Origin: Prolixibacteraceae bacterium
GTDB lineage: Bacteria > Bacteroidota > Bacteroidia > Bacteroidales > Prolixibacteraceae
Length of the DNA stretch: 7,729 nt
NCBI GenBank assembly: GCA_003450125.1
Contig: DMFR01000440.1
Location: 2,034 to 9,762 of the forward strand
Direction: 5' to 3'
The notes under the pieces are model-generated. The model saw only the letters and a list, made by a program, of their open reading frames with translations, was not told the origin of the DNA and ran no database searches. Of the stretch, positions 1-7,705 are shown piece by piece. The position numbers and the translations under genes were made by a program. How positions within the stretch are numbered: position 1 is the stretch's first letter; each line of letters begins with the position of its first letter.

Positions 1-277
1 TTCGTAGGATTTGTAGGAAATGGCGCAACCCGGAATTAAAATATAAATTGTTGGTCCGATACAAGATTGCCAATGGTGATCATCTGGTGTCGTATCACTA
101 TTTAAATGGCACTTCAGACAATGCTGGAATCTCAATCGCTCTGATGAAGACGAAAATATCCACTATCATATCACTATTGTGGCTATTAAAATAGCGTCCC
201 ACTACCAATGATGCTCCGATCAAAGTATCGGATGAGCTTGAATCCATGAAAAACAATGCGACAGCTGAGACGCTACA
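1..277. other. Left contig end, no supported gene
   Basis: No gene can be called here with confidence. Plus-strand frame 3 is open from base 3 to a TAG at 192-194, then open again to a TAA at 279-281 that overlaps the stop of the convergent GH43 gene. Frame 2 is also open across the middle, from 80 to about 208. On the minus strand a 49-codon ORF runs from 247 to 98. None of the translations is one I recognise. A 6-bp perfect inverted repeat with a 6-base loop (TCCGAT at 215-220, ATCGGA at 227-232) has no T-run on either side, so it is not a convincing terminator. The frame pattern fits the broken or mis-sequenced 3' end of a plus-strand gene, but ordinary non-coding DNA at a contig edge is equally possible. 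Confidence 0.3.
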
Positions 278-2410
278 CTAATTTACGCTCATCAGCTTGC
301 ACCTGTATGTATTGCCTTTGGTGGTTAGTGAAGCGATGTAAATGCCCTTTGTCTTTTGGGATAAATCTACAGTGGGACTCTTCAGACTTAACTTTTGGTG
401 GTAGATCACCTTTCCACTAGTATCAGCTATGATTAAATCGCCCGGTTCAGGAACTTGGAAATGAAATTTACCATCTGAAGAAGGATTTGGGAAGACGGAA
501 AGGGGAGCATCAGTTATTCCTTTAACGCTTAAAGGAAATGATTCGGAAACAGTGAATGCATTCAGGTTCATGCCTCCATTGGTAGCCAGTTTTAAGATGT
601 GCAATCCTTCCTGAAGATCGATACTTGCAGCTGTCACGTTCTTCCATGCCTGCCATCCGCCGCCAGGTACCAATAAAGTACCTGTGACATCCGTATTGTC
701 TATTTCGATGTGGAAAGAGCCACCGGCATCGGCGGCGGCTCTTGTAATGATGTCATATTTAGCCGTCTTGGCAACATTGATGGTGTATCCAAGCCATTCG
801 CCTGGTTGCATCCATGAGATGCTGTATCCACCTTCAGAGCAGGTTTCAATATCTACGCCTTCAGTGGTTCGGAAGGCAGCTGTTTTGTTGGCCGCCTCTG
901 TGTCATGATAAGATACACCTTCTCCTCCTGTATCAAAATGTTCGGCCTGGAAAGTACCTGGAATAGAAATGGGAGTCTGGAAATAAGCATGCATGGCATC
1001 AACGAACTTGAATTTATCCACATTCATTCCTCCATAGGTAAAGAACTTGAATACATGGATGCCTTTGGTCAGTGGAATACTTCCGGCAGTAATGGTTTGC
1101 CAGGTAGACCATCCCTTGTTGGGAACAACCAGTTTGCCCGTTACTTTACGATTGTCCATTTCAATGTGAAACCCTCCCCCATTGGTTACTCCTGAGGCCA
1201 CAATGCATTGGATGTCATAAATTCCTGGAGTAATGACTTCGATGGTATAGTTGGTAAACTCTCCGTCACTGGTATTTCCGATGCTGTAATTACCAGAACT
1301 ATAAGATTCGATGTCCACCCCTTCATTGAGGCGGTATTTACCCTGGGTATTGGTGGGATCACTGTCGCTATAACCTTTACCCTGTCCTCCATCATTGTAA
1401 TCTTCGGCTTCAATCACCCCCGGCACCTTACGTGGTGTTCCTCCATAAGGGGTACCATTCTCCCTGGTTTGTTTGACCATCTGGATGGTTCCATCTTCGT
1501 TGTAATACAACTTGTCAACGCAGACAGACCTTAAATTGCCATTTCCTGATAGAATGCTGTTGTGATAAAAGGCATACCACTGACCCTTGTATTCAACGAT
1601 TGATCCATGGTTGGTACCACAGCCTGTTTGTTCCATATAGACCCCTTTTGAGGTCCATGGACCCAATGGATTGTTGCTGGTGGCATATCTCATTTGATTG
1701 CCTCCCGGATCGGTATTATCAGGATAAGACAGGTAATAAACACCATTACGTTTGTGTACCCAGGTTCCTTCATGAAAATCAGTCAGTCCTGCCATGGGTT
1801 TCATGGTTCCATCAATCTCCATCATGTTATCCTTGAGCTTACCTCCAAGACATCTGCCACCACCGCCCTGATAAAAGTAGGCAGTACTGTCATCGTCAAT
1901 AAAAATACAAGGATCAATCAGGGATTCAATGCCTGGAATATATCCCTGGACGGCAAAATCACTGGCAGGCTTTTTACTGGTAGCCACACCTATCTTCCAT
2001 GTAGAGTTCCAGAGATCACCGGCACCGGTTGGATGAGGAAAATAATAGTAGTAAGTTCCATTCTTAAAAGCACAATCAGGAGCCCACATGAAACCGCCTT
2101 CCGGTCTTCCCCAAGGCACCTGACTGGCTCGTAAGATTTCCCCATGATCCGTCCAGTTGACCATGTCATCGGTTGAATAAACGTGGTACTGATCCATCAA
2201 ATCACAACCCCTTGGAGGGTCGATATCATGGGAGGGATACAAGTATAACCTGCCATCTTTCCATACATGCGCCGAAGGATCAGCAGTATAAATGTTGGTA
2301 ATAATGGGATTGGGGGCCATGGTAGTCTGTGCCGAAGAATGGAACCCGACAGCAAAAGGTGCAATGAAACCAAACAGGGCCTTTAGGTATTTTGATTTTA
2401 AGATTGACAT
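278..2410 (-). CDS. Secreted GH43 glycosidase with two CBM6 domains and T9SS tail
   Basis: This is a predicted secreted glycoside hydrolase of family 43, a family of mostly alpha-L-arabinofuranosidases, beta-xylosidases and exo-galactosidases acting on hemicellulose or pectin side chains. A signal peptide covers residues 1 to about 28, ending in SSAQ. The five-bladed propeller spans about 33-320. The family's acidic triad can be placed: base D44 in TADPS, pKa-modulating D166 in LIDPC and acid E214 in FHEGTW. H268 in GTNHGS matches the conserved metal-site histidine. Two CBM6 modules follow (about 330-471 and 484-622), then a T9SS sorting domain from about 630 with VFPNP at 639-643. It is full length, 710 residues. 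The start is set by the signal peptide and the A-rich leader AGAAGAATAAA just before ATG. It lies 57 bases after the beta-helix gene with no hairpin between, so probably one operon. A weak promoter-like TAACTTTC sits at 2442-2449, but its nearest TTG is only 14 bases away. The GH43 subfamily and exact sugar are not readable by eye. Confidence 0.93.
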   Translation of the reverse strand: MSILKSKYLKALFGFIAPFAVGFHSSAQTTMAPNPIITNIYTADPSAHVWKDGRLYLYPSHDIDPPRGCDLMDQYHVYSTDDMVNWTDHGEILRASQVPWGRPEGGFMWAPDCAFKNGTYYYYFPHPTGAGDLWNSTWKIGVATSKKPASDFAVQGYIPGIESLIDPCIFIDDDSTAYFYQGGGGRCLGGKLKDNMMEIDGTMKPMAGLTDFHEGTWVHKRNGVYYLSYPDNTDPGGNQMRYATSNNPLGPWTSKGVYMEQTGCGTNHGSIVEYKGQWYAFYHNSILSGNGNLRSVCVDKLYYNEDGTIQMVKQTRENGTPYGGTPRKVPGVIEAEDYNDGGQGKGYSDSDPTNTQGKYRLNEGVDIESYSSGNYSIGNTSDGEFTNYTIEVITPGIYDIQCIVASGVTNGGGFHIEMDNRKVTGKLVVPNKGWSTWQTITAGSIPLTKGIHVFKFFTYGGMNVDKFKFVDAMHAYFQTPISIPGTFQAEHFDTGGEGVSYHDTEAANKTAAFRTTEGVDIETCSEGGYSISWMQPGEWLGYTINVAKTAKYDIITRAAADAGGSFHIEIDNTDVTGTLLVPGGGWQAWKNVTAASIDLQEGLHILKLATNGGMNLNAFTVSESFPLSVKGITDAPLSVFPNPSSDGKFHFQVPEPGDLIIADTSGKVIYHQKLSLKSPTVDLSQKTKGIYIASLTTKGNTYRCKLMSVN

Positions 2411-2467
2411 TTTATTCTTCTTTAGTTGAATTGAATTGATTGAAAGTTATGACTTAACTATCTCAAC

Positions 2468-5400
2468 TTATTTTACAATTAGCTTCCTTGTTTCAATACC
2501 CATAGTGGTTTCAAAGTTCAGTAAATAAATACCCGACTTCAGATTACTTAAGGGAAAGTTTTCAACAGAAGTTCCGCTTGCATTCAAGCTCTTTGCTGTC
2601 CTGATTAACTCACCTGCTGTATTGAATATCCTGATGGTATAAGGCAACGTATTTCTATTACTTACAAAGATTGAATTACCCGATAGGGCAGGATTAGGGA
2701 AGACCTGAAAGTTAATCCCCTTGGCCGCGTTAATTTCAAGGCCTTCAGTTGAGGTATTTAACTCATCGGTTATATTGAAAACATAGAATTCATGAATGGA
2801 CCAGTAGTTTCCCTTTGTACCGGTCTGCTCAATTTTAATATACCCGGCTGTTGTAGTAGTGATTGGAATAATGGTCATTCCATCAGTTCCAACTCCGGTT
2901 GCAACGGCAGTTCCCCAAGTAATGCCATCATTGGATACATAGAAGTTATACCCTGCAGGCGAATCCGTTGGACTTGCTGCAACATCCAATATAATTTCGT
3001 TGATGGGTTGCGCTGTTTTCATATCCACCATGTACCATTGCCCTTTAACCTGTGATCCGGACGTATCCCAACGGGAAGAAGCATTGCCGTCAATTCCTTT
3101 AGAGGCATTGCCCGTATTGACCGATGCCGTTGCAATCCATCCTGTACGGCTTAAAGCGCTTGTAGGAGACAAGGTCACATTGTTGCTCAGGTTGTTCACC
3201 CACAAGGCACAATTGGCCTTGTTGATCCCACTTGGATCAAGGATAGAAGACCGGGCACCAAATCTCTTTTCAGCGCCACTGTTGATTAACTTACCGATGG
3301 GGGAAACAATCGAGTTCTCCAGGTTCAATTGTCCGGTAGTCAGGTTCCCCAAGGCCGTATTGCCTGAATTGGCAAAGAAGGCTTGTTGTAAATTGACCGT
3401 TCCACCATTTAAGAGGATACCATATTTAGGACTTCCCCAATAATCAGAATTAAACAGGCTTACTCTTGAAGTAAAAGAAGGTGAAGTTTCCAGATAATTG
3501 GTATTTCCAGTTCCTATTGAAACAACCTGGGTATTGATAAAATCAAATCCATTGGCACCAGCTCCTTCAACACAAAGACTTCTGCCTGAGCCATCTATTC
3601 CAAGGCCAAGACTCTTGCCTGTAGGACCATTTCCGCCATCATTGGTAAGCACGACTCCTCGAAGGGATCCATAATGGAAATCATTGTACAGGATTTCATC
3701 CTTGCAATCTCCCAAGATGAGAAATTCAAGGTTCGCAAAGCCATAATCATAAGCCAATGGATTGCCTTCAGCTGGAGAATTGGGCCAGCTTCCAAACTTG
3801 GATTCACTTCCACAGGCATAGACAATCAGGTTGAACATCAGGTTGCTGATCTTCCCGTTTTGAGATCCTCCGCCAACCTTTACACCCTTGTCAAACACAT
3901 GGCCAGCCACCCAATCCACATAATGGTTATCACAGGGATAAGTAAACAGATCCACCCCTTTTACCGAAGCGCGAAGTCCCACATTGATGATATACACATC
4001 ACTTCCGGTGCCTTGTATGGTATACGGGTAATCATCAATTCCAGGCAAATTGGTAGATATCTGTTCAGGATAATCAAAGGTGATGCCCCTTATGCCGCTT
4101 TTAGGCGCTAGCCTTAGAAAGGGCCGGTCTCCAGGAGTGGTTCTTCCTGCATAGACTTCCAGGATACTTCCCGGGCCTAATGGAACAGAACTCACATCAA
4201 ATGATCCTTTTAATTCAACTCCTGTGGGAATATCCAAATTACCCAAGACCTTGTATTTACCCGGTGGGAGAAATACGATTCCACCCCCATCAGCAGCTGC
4301 CTGATTCAATGCTTTCTGTATGGCCGAAGTATTGTCTGTTGTGCCATCATTTTTGGCCAGAAAAGGAGATGCGGTAGCCAGATACATGACCATTCTGGAG
4401 GGTCCATGTGTCTCTGGAATCATGACTGGAAAATCAGGAAGCTTTTCCAGTACAACTGGTGTATGATCAATAATGCTTGTAAATATAGAGTTGTTGGTAA
4501 TCTTAACAGTTTCCTTAAAACGGTTACCGGTTATTAAACCTCTCCCGTTGGCCCCAAGAATTACCTGTGGAGCCGGATTATTAAAATCACAATCGGATGC
4601 AGAAAGGATTCCTCCTGATACAGTTACTTTTCCACTTGAGATTGTACTTTGCTGCATTAATATCTTGGTTGTTGAGGTCTTATCGGTCACAATGGCATTG
4701 GTTGTAGCACCAAAATTACAGGTATTCAATTCAATTGCTCCTGATGTTCCAGGACCAACGTATACGCCTGTTTCACAATCGATGGTATTAACTCTTGCGA
4801 ACAAGATACCAACGCTGTTTACCACCTGAAAGTAAATACCAGTTTTACATTTGGTAAAGGTCATCTGGTAATGATGCCCGTTAGGGGCTGCACCGGGAGA
4901 AGAGATGGAAGGTGCGGCATAATATCCTTTGTTATACCCCTCAATGTTCACATAACAGGTATAACTCCAGTCATTTCTTCGCATGACAATACCAGTTCCA
5001 TTGTTATAAATCCAATCTTCAAAAGAACTCTTGGGGGCAGGTGAGTTGGGAAGTCCGGAACCAGACCAGTAGGAAGGAGAAAAGTCCACCCATTCGAGCC
5101 TACCTACATCAACAATATTGTCCAATTCAATCCCTACAGAAAGAGGGGTTCCATAAATTCCATTGGCCACAGGGCCTGCTCCCCCATTGGTCTTGTTATA
5201 TTCTATTCCTATGTATGAATTGACCAATGCAATATTCTTGGCATTGCAGTATTCATTGCCAAAATAACCTGATTTGCCAAACCTTAAAGTTGGAGGATAA
5301 ATGATGATGTTATCCGGATTCTGTTCAGGATACCAAATGGCCAGATCCATCACTGCGGCTGCTGGTTCCATGGTGATAAAGGCCGATGCATTCTTATTTC

Positions 5401-5791
5401 CTTTACCCGAATAGGCCATCAGGATGGTCCCTTCAATGGGTTGACCTTTAACCGGCTTTTTCAATTCTCCCCGAAGGGTAATTCCCTTTGGAATGTTCAA
5501 AACTCCCTTAAGGACGTACTTCCCTTTAGGTACAAATAATACACCACCGCCTAAGGCTCCAAGAGCATTTAATCGGGACTGGAATATTGCGGTAACATCC
5601 GTTACTCCATCACCCGTAGCCCCAAAATCAGCAACAGAATAGGCTGCCACAATATCATCTGCAATGGGAAATGAAGGCTGTATCAATTTCCACTGCTGCG
5701 ACATGGCCGAAAGATTAATTATAACGGCAAATAATAGCACCAGAAGGGCTATGGGACTATATTTCTTAATCATTTGAAAACAATAATTCAT
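2468..5791 (-). CDS. Large secreted twin beta-helix protein (pectate lyase superfamily) with discoidin domain and T9SS tail
   Basis: This is a predicted exported carbohydrate-active protein, either lyase or glycosidase. It carries two pectate-lyase-superfamily (Pectate_lyase_3-like) beta-helix modules. The first begins near residue 52 (DFGATGDGVTD, then GGGVLFVPKGKY) and the second near 474 (NDGTTDNTSAIQ, then GGGIVFLPPGKY). Both continue into a YPEQ motif (154-157 and 574-577), so the second module is a diverged copy of the first. Two tandem helices of this kind are the known layout of GH55 beta-1,3-glucanases, but I cannot confirm that family or locate its catalytic glutamate. An F5/8 type C domain follows at about 872-1004 (SRWDT, GQWYMVDM, FYVSNDGITW), then a T9SS tail from about 1022 (VFPNP at 1030-1034) ending in KLIVK. 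The first ATG gives a 6-residue extension before Met7. Starting at Met7 (base 5773) gives a cleaner signal peptide, MIKKYSPIALLVLLFAVI, and a better fit to the upstream promoter candidate. Length is 1107 residues, with no frameshift seen. It is probably co-transcribed with the downstream GH43 gene. Confidence 0.9.
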   Translation of the reverse strand: MNYCFQMIKKYSPIALLVLLFAVIINLSAMSQQWKLIQPSFPIADDIVAAYSVADFGATGDGVTDVTAIFQSRLNALGALGGGVLFVPKGKYVLKGVLNIPKGITLRGELKKPVKGQPIEGTILMAYSGKGNKNASAFITMEPAAAVMDLAIWYPEQNPDNIIIYPPTLRFGKSGYFGNEYCNAKNIALVNSYIGIEYNKTNGGAGPVANGIYGTPLSVGIELDNIVDVGRLEWVDFSPSYWSGSGLPNSPAPKSSFEDWIYNNGTGIVMRRNDWSYTCYVNIEGYNKGYYAAPSISSPGAAPNGHHYQMTFTKCKTGIYFQVVNSVGILFARVNTIDCETGVYVGPGTSGAIELNTCNFGATTNAIVTDKTSTTKILMQQSTISSGKVTVSGGILSASDCDFNNPAPQVILGANGRGLITGNRFKETVKITNNSIFTSIIDHTPVVLEKLPDFPVMIPETHGPSRMVMYLATASPFLAKNDGTTDNTSAIQKALNQAAADGGGIVFLPPGKYKVLGNLDIPTGVELKGSFDVSSVPLGPGSILEVYAGRTTPGDRPFLRLAPKSGIRGITFDYPEQISTNLPGIDDYPYTIQGTGSDVYIINVGLRASVKGVDLFTYPCDNHYVDWVAGHVFDKGVKVGGGSQNGKISNLMFNLIVYACGSESKFGSWPNSPAEGNPLAYDYGFANLEFLILGDCKDEILYNDFHYGSLRGVVLTNDGGNGPTGKSLGLGIDGSGRSLCVEGAGANGFDFINTQVVSIGTGNTNYLETSPSFTSRVSLFNSDYWGSPKYGILLNGGTVNLQQAFFANSGNTALGNLTTGQLNLENSIVSPIGKLINSGAEKRFGARSSILDPSGINKANCALWVNNLSNNVTLSPTSALSRTGWIATASVNTGNASKGIDGNASSRWDTSGSQVKGQWYMVDMKTAQPINEIILDVAASPTDSPAGYNFYVSNDGITWGTAVATGVGTDGMTIIPITTTTAGYIKIEQTGTKGNYWSIHEFYVFNITDELNTSTEGLEINAAKGINFQVFPNPALSGNSIFVSNRNTLPYTIRIFNTAGELIRTAKSLNASGTSVENFPLSNLKSGIYLLNFETTMGIETRKLIVK

Positions 5792-5808
5792 AGAATAGGA
5801 ATAAGTGT

Positions 5809-5837
5809 CGAATTTAAGAAAAAGGAGTTATACTCAA
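5809..5837 (-). promoter_or_regulatory. Candidate Bacteroidota-type promoter for the twin beta-helix gene
   Basis: Read on the minus strand, TTG (5835-5837) is followed after 18 bases by TAAATTCG (5809-5816). The Bacteroidota primary sigma factor recognises TTG or TTTG near -33 and TAnnTTTG near -7, so the -7 box matches five of six fixed positions. It lies just downstream of the terminator of the preceding gene, where a new promoter is expected. Transcription from it would begin about 10 bases before the first ATG or about 28 before Met7, which favours Met7. Such short motifs occur often by chance in AT-rich spacers. Confidence 0.3.
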
Positions 5838-5862
5838 TTTGCAAGTACAAGTACTATCGAAG

Positions 5863-5895
5863 AAAAAAAAGCAGAGGGCAAATTGTACCCTCTGC
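5863..5895 (-). terminator. Intrinsic terminator after the CBM9/Ig-like gene
   Basis: On the minus strand, GCAGAGGG (5888-5895) pairs perfectly with CCCTCTGC (5871-5878). A G-T wobble and an A-T pair can extend the stem to 10 pairs with a 5-base loop. The hairpin is followed at once by eight T residues (5863-5870). It starts 33 bases past the TAG of the upstream gene. This is the classic Rho-independent layout and separates that gene from the twin beta-helix gene. The reverse strand has no matching T-run, so it acts in one direction. Confidence 0.9.
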
Positions 5896-5928
5896 TCATT
5901 AATCAAATGTAATTTAATCTCACTAACA

Positions 5929-7668
5929 CTATTTGATAAACTTCAAACTTGCCCCATTATTTACTTTTACAAAATAAACACCCTTCGAAAGGTTTGCTAC
6001 ATTCACCTTTGCAAGGCTGCCGGTAGAAACTTTTTCAATGAGTTTCTGTCCCAAAGAATTGTAGATGCTGATTTTTGAATTTACAGCATTCAGGCTAATA
6101 TTTAATTCGTTGACAACCGGATTTGGATAAACGTTGATTGCATTTCCTTTCACAGTTGATACCCCTGAAATGATATTATTGTAATCTGTTTCGGTGAACA
6201 AGAATACATTGTCGATATAAACATTGGTGGCCTCATTTCCCAATTGGAAAATGAATGTGTTCGCAGTGGTAGGTTTAATCCTGGTAAAGGTCACTGAATG
6301 GATATAGGTCTTTTGTTCATTTGTCACATTATCATTCCATTCAGATTTTCCACTCAGCCCGTCAGGAGAATCACCATAACGTTCCCAACCATTGTTTGGA
6401 TCTTCAAAATCACACACAACAACACGAGCGGGAACCTCCTGGTCAGTCCATGCATCAAAGGTCAATATATAAGGTACATCAGGCTGAACAACGAACCCGT
6501 TTTGGGTAAGCTGGTAAGCGGATTGATTCCCACCGGTTCCTACTTCAGCATATACAGCTCCCTGGATAATAGAACCGGAACCAACTCCACCACCTTTGCC
6601 CCAGGCTCCGGTAATAGGTCCATCAGTATCAAATGTTCCACCCAATAAAACGCTCAATTCTGTTTTGTTCGTGATCTGACCACTAATGGTTACATCAGTT
6701 GATGCGGTTGTAAAAGAACCATCAGCTGCGGTAGCCACCACTGTAACAGTTCCATTGGATACAGCCGTCAGCAGACCTAAAGCATTGATATGGGCACTCC
6801 CTGTTCCATTGACAACTGACCAGGAAACAGTTTTTGCAGTTGCATCAACAGGAAGAACTGAGGCTGTAAATTTGATGGTATCATTATCCTGGGTAATTGT
6901 ATTGTCTAAGTGAAGATTGTCAGGTTGAATGGTAATTGACTCAACCGAAACATTTCCATCAGCGCCAGTCAAAGTGATGATACCACAGTCGTCCATCACA
7001 TCATAGGATTCAGCAATGTTTCCGGTATTGGCCCAAGTGGCTCGTTTACGTTCCGGTTGATCAGAATCACTGTCAACTATATACATATCAAACCCAATTT
7101 CACCTGATTTATCTACTACAATACCATCTTTGTCCTTTAATTTTGAATAAGGAACAAAATATTCGGCTACATATGCACCACCGGTTACTTTAAAACCATA
7201 TTGAACGCCACTTCCACCATCGATATTATTGGTACCATTGATGTTGGTAGGAGAAAAAGCATAAGATACCTGATAGTGGCCGCTGCCCCCATCATTCACT
7301 CCTAAACCATCCGCTTTTGAATAATTGGCATCAAAATAAACTTCAATCTTGTCGTACCGGTAATCATCAGAACCAGGGACCAGATAGCTGGGATAAAATA
7401 CATCGTCATTGACATTGATGAGGATGTAAATTCCATTGTCATCCCACAATGCTTTCCAATAAGTTGTTCCCAGAGCACCCAAGGTCGGGACATCCGTTTG
7501 GAAGACTTTATCAATATTGTTTGCAGCAACACCAGCCCATAGGTCATCAATCACTCCATCAATTATTGGTGCAGTTGTGGCTTTATCAATGGCCGCTCTT
7601 GGTTTTTGTCCAAAAGAATAGGCACAGATTAAAAGGCTGAATAAAAAAGTAAAAATCTTTTTGTTCAT
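5929..7668 (-). CDS. Secreted multi-domain carbohydrate-binding protein (CBM9-like, Ig-like, CBM4/9-like, T9SS tail)
   Basis: This is a predicted exported protein made of binding and linker modules, with no catalytic domain visible. A signal peptide covers residues 1 to about 20 (MNKKIFTFLFSLLICAYSFG). Residues about 22-233 resemble the CBM9 type 1 domain of secreted xylanases: PIIDGVIDDLW, then LWDDNGIYILINVND, DKIEVYFDAN, AEYFVPYSKL and IGFDMYIVDSD. Residues about 241-329 fit a bacterial Ig-like (Big_2) domain: VESITIQP, VLPVDAT, VSWSV, LTAVSNGTVTVVATA. Residues about 337-492 resemble the CBM4/9/22 jelly-roll family: LLGGTFDTD, PYILTFDAW, FIFQLGN, VYIDNVFLF. A T9SS sorting domain runs from about 508 (INVYPNP) to the final KFIK. 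Length is 579 residues with no interruption. ATG at 7666-7668 is followed directly by the signal peptide, and the A-rich leader ACGACAAAAA precedes it. Only 37 native upstream bases remain before adapter sequence, so the promoter is mostly missing. It probably binds polysaccharide at the cell surface; the ligand is unknown. Confidence 0.9.
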   Translation of the reverse strand: MNKKIFTFLFSLLICAYSFGQKPRAAIDKATTAPIIDGVIDDLWAGVAANNIDKVFQTDVPTLGALGTTYWKALWDDNGIYILINVNDDVFYPSYLVPGSDDYRYDKIEVYFDANYSKADGLGVNDGGSGHYQVSYAFSPTNINGTNNIDGGSGVQYGFKVTGGAYVAEYFVPYSKLKDKDGIVVDKSGEIGFDMYIVDSDSDQPERKRATWANTGNIAESYDVMDDCGIITLTGADGNVSVESITIQPDNLHLDNTITQDNDTIKFTASVLPVDATAKTVSWSVVNGTGSAHINALGLLTAVSNGTVTVVATAADGSFTTASTDVTISGQITNKTELSVLLGGTFDTDGPITGAWGKGGGVGSGSIIQGAVYAEVGTGGNQSAYQLTQNGFVVQPDVPYILTFDAWTDQEVPARVVVCDFEDPNNGWERYGDSPDGLSGKSEWNDNVTNEQKTYIHSVTFTRIKPTTANTFIFQLGNEATNVYIDNVFLFTETDYNNIISGVSTVKGNAINVYPNPVVNELNISLNAVNSKISIYNSLGQKLIEKVSTGSLAKVNVANLSKGVYFVKVNNGASLKFIK

Positions 7669-7705
7669 TTTTTGTCGTTTAAAGATTATACAAATTAGTT
7701 AATTT

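Noticed and set aside
215..232. Inverted repeat TCCGAT/ATCGGA as a terminator for the GH43 gene
   Set aside because: The stem is only 6 bp and no T-run follows on either strand, so it lacks the second half of an intrinsic terminator.
684..2134. Several plus-strand ORFs of 74-146 codons opposite the GH43 gene
   Set aside because: They lie antisense to a gene with clear domains, their translations show no domain or signal, and their open length is explained by the codon pattern of the opposite strand.
2426..2444. Tandem TTGAA-like repeat in the 57-base spacer before the GH43 gene
   Set aside because: Under four copies of a 5-base unit with mismatches in an AT-rich spacer is expected by chance and shows no structure.
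2792..5223. Plus-strand ORFs of up to 147 codons opposite the twin beta-helix gene, and a minus-strand out-of-frame ORF at 3595-3825
   Set aside because: They are shadow frames of a full-length domain-bearing gene, with no recognisable product or translation start signal.
5839..6078. Plus-strand ORF of 79 codons across the terminator and the 3' end of the binding-protein gene
   Set aside because: It runs through a strong minus-strand terminator and into a T9SS tail on the other strand. The poly-lysine start comes from the terminator A-run.
7683..7698. TAATTTG and TATAAT as promoter boxes for the binding-protein gene
   Set aside because: Neither fits TAnnTTTG at full spacing, and the -33 region would fall inside or beyond the adapter, so it cannot be judged.
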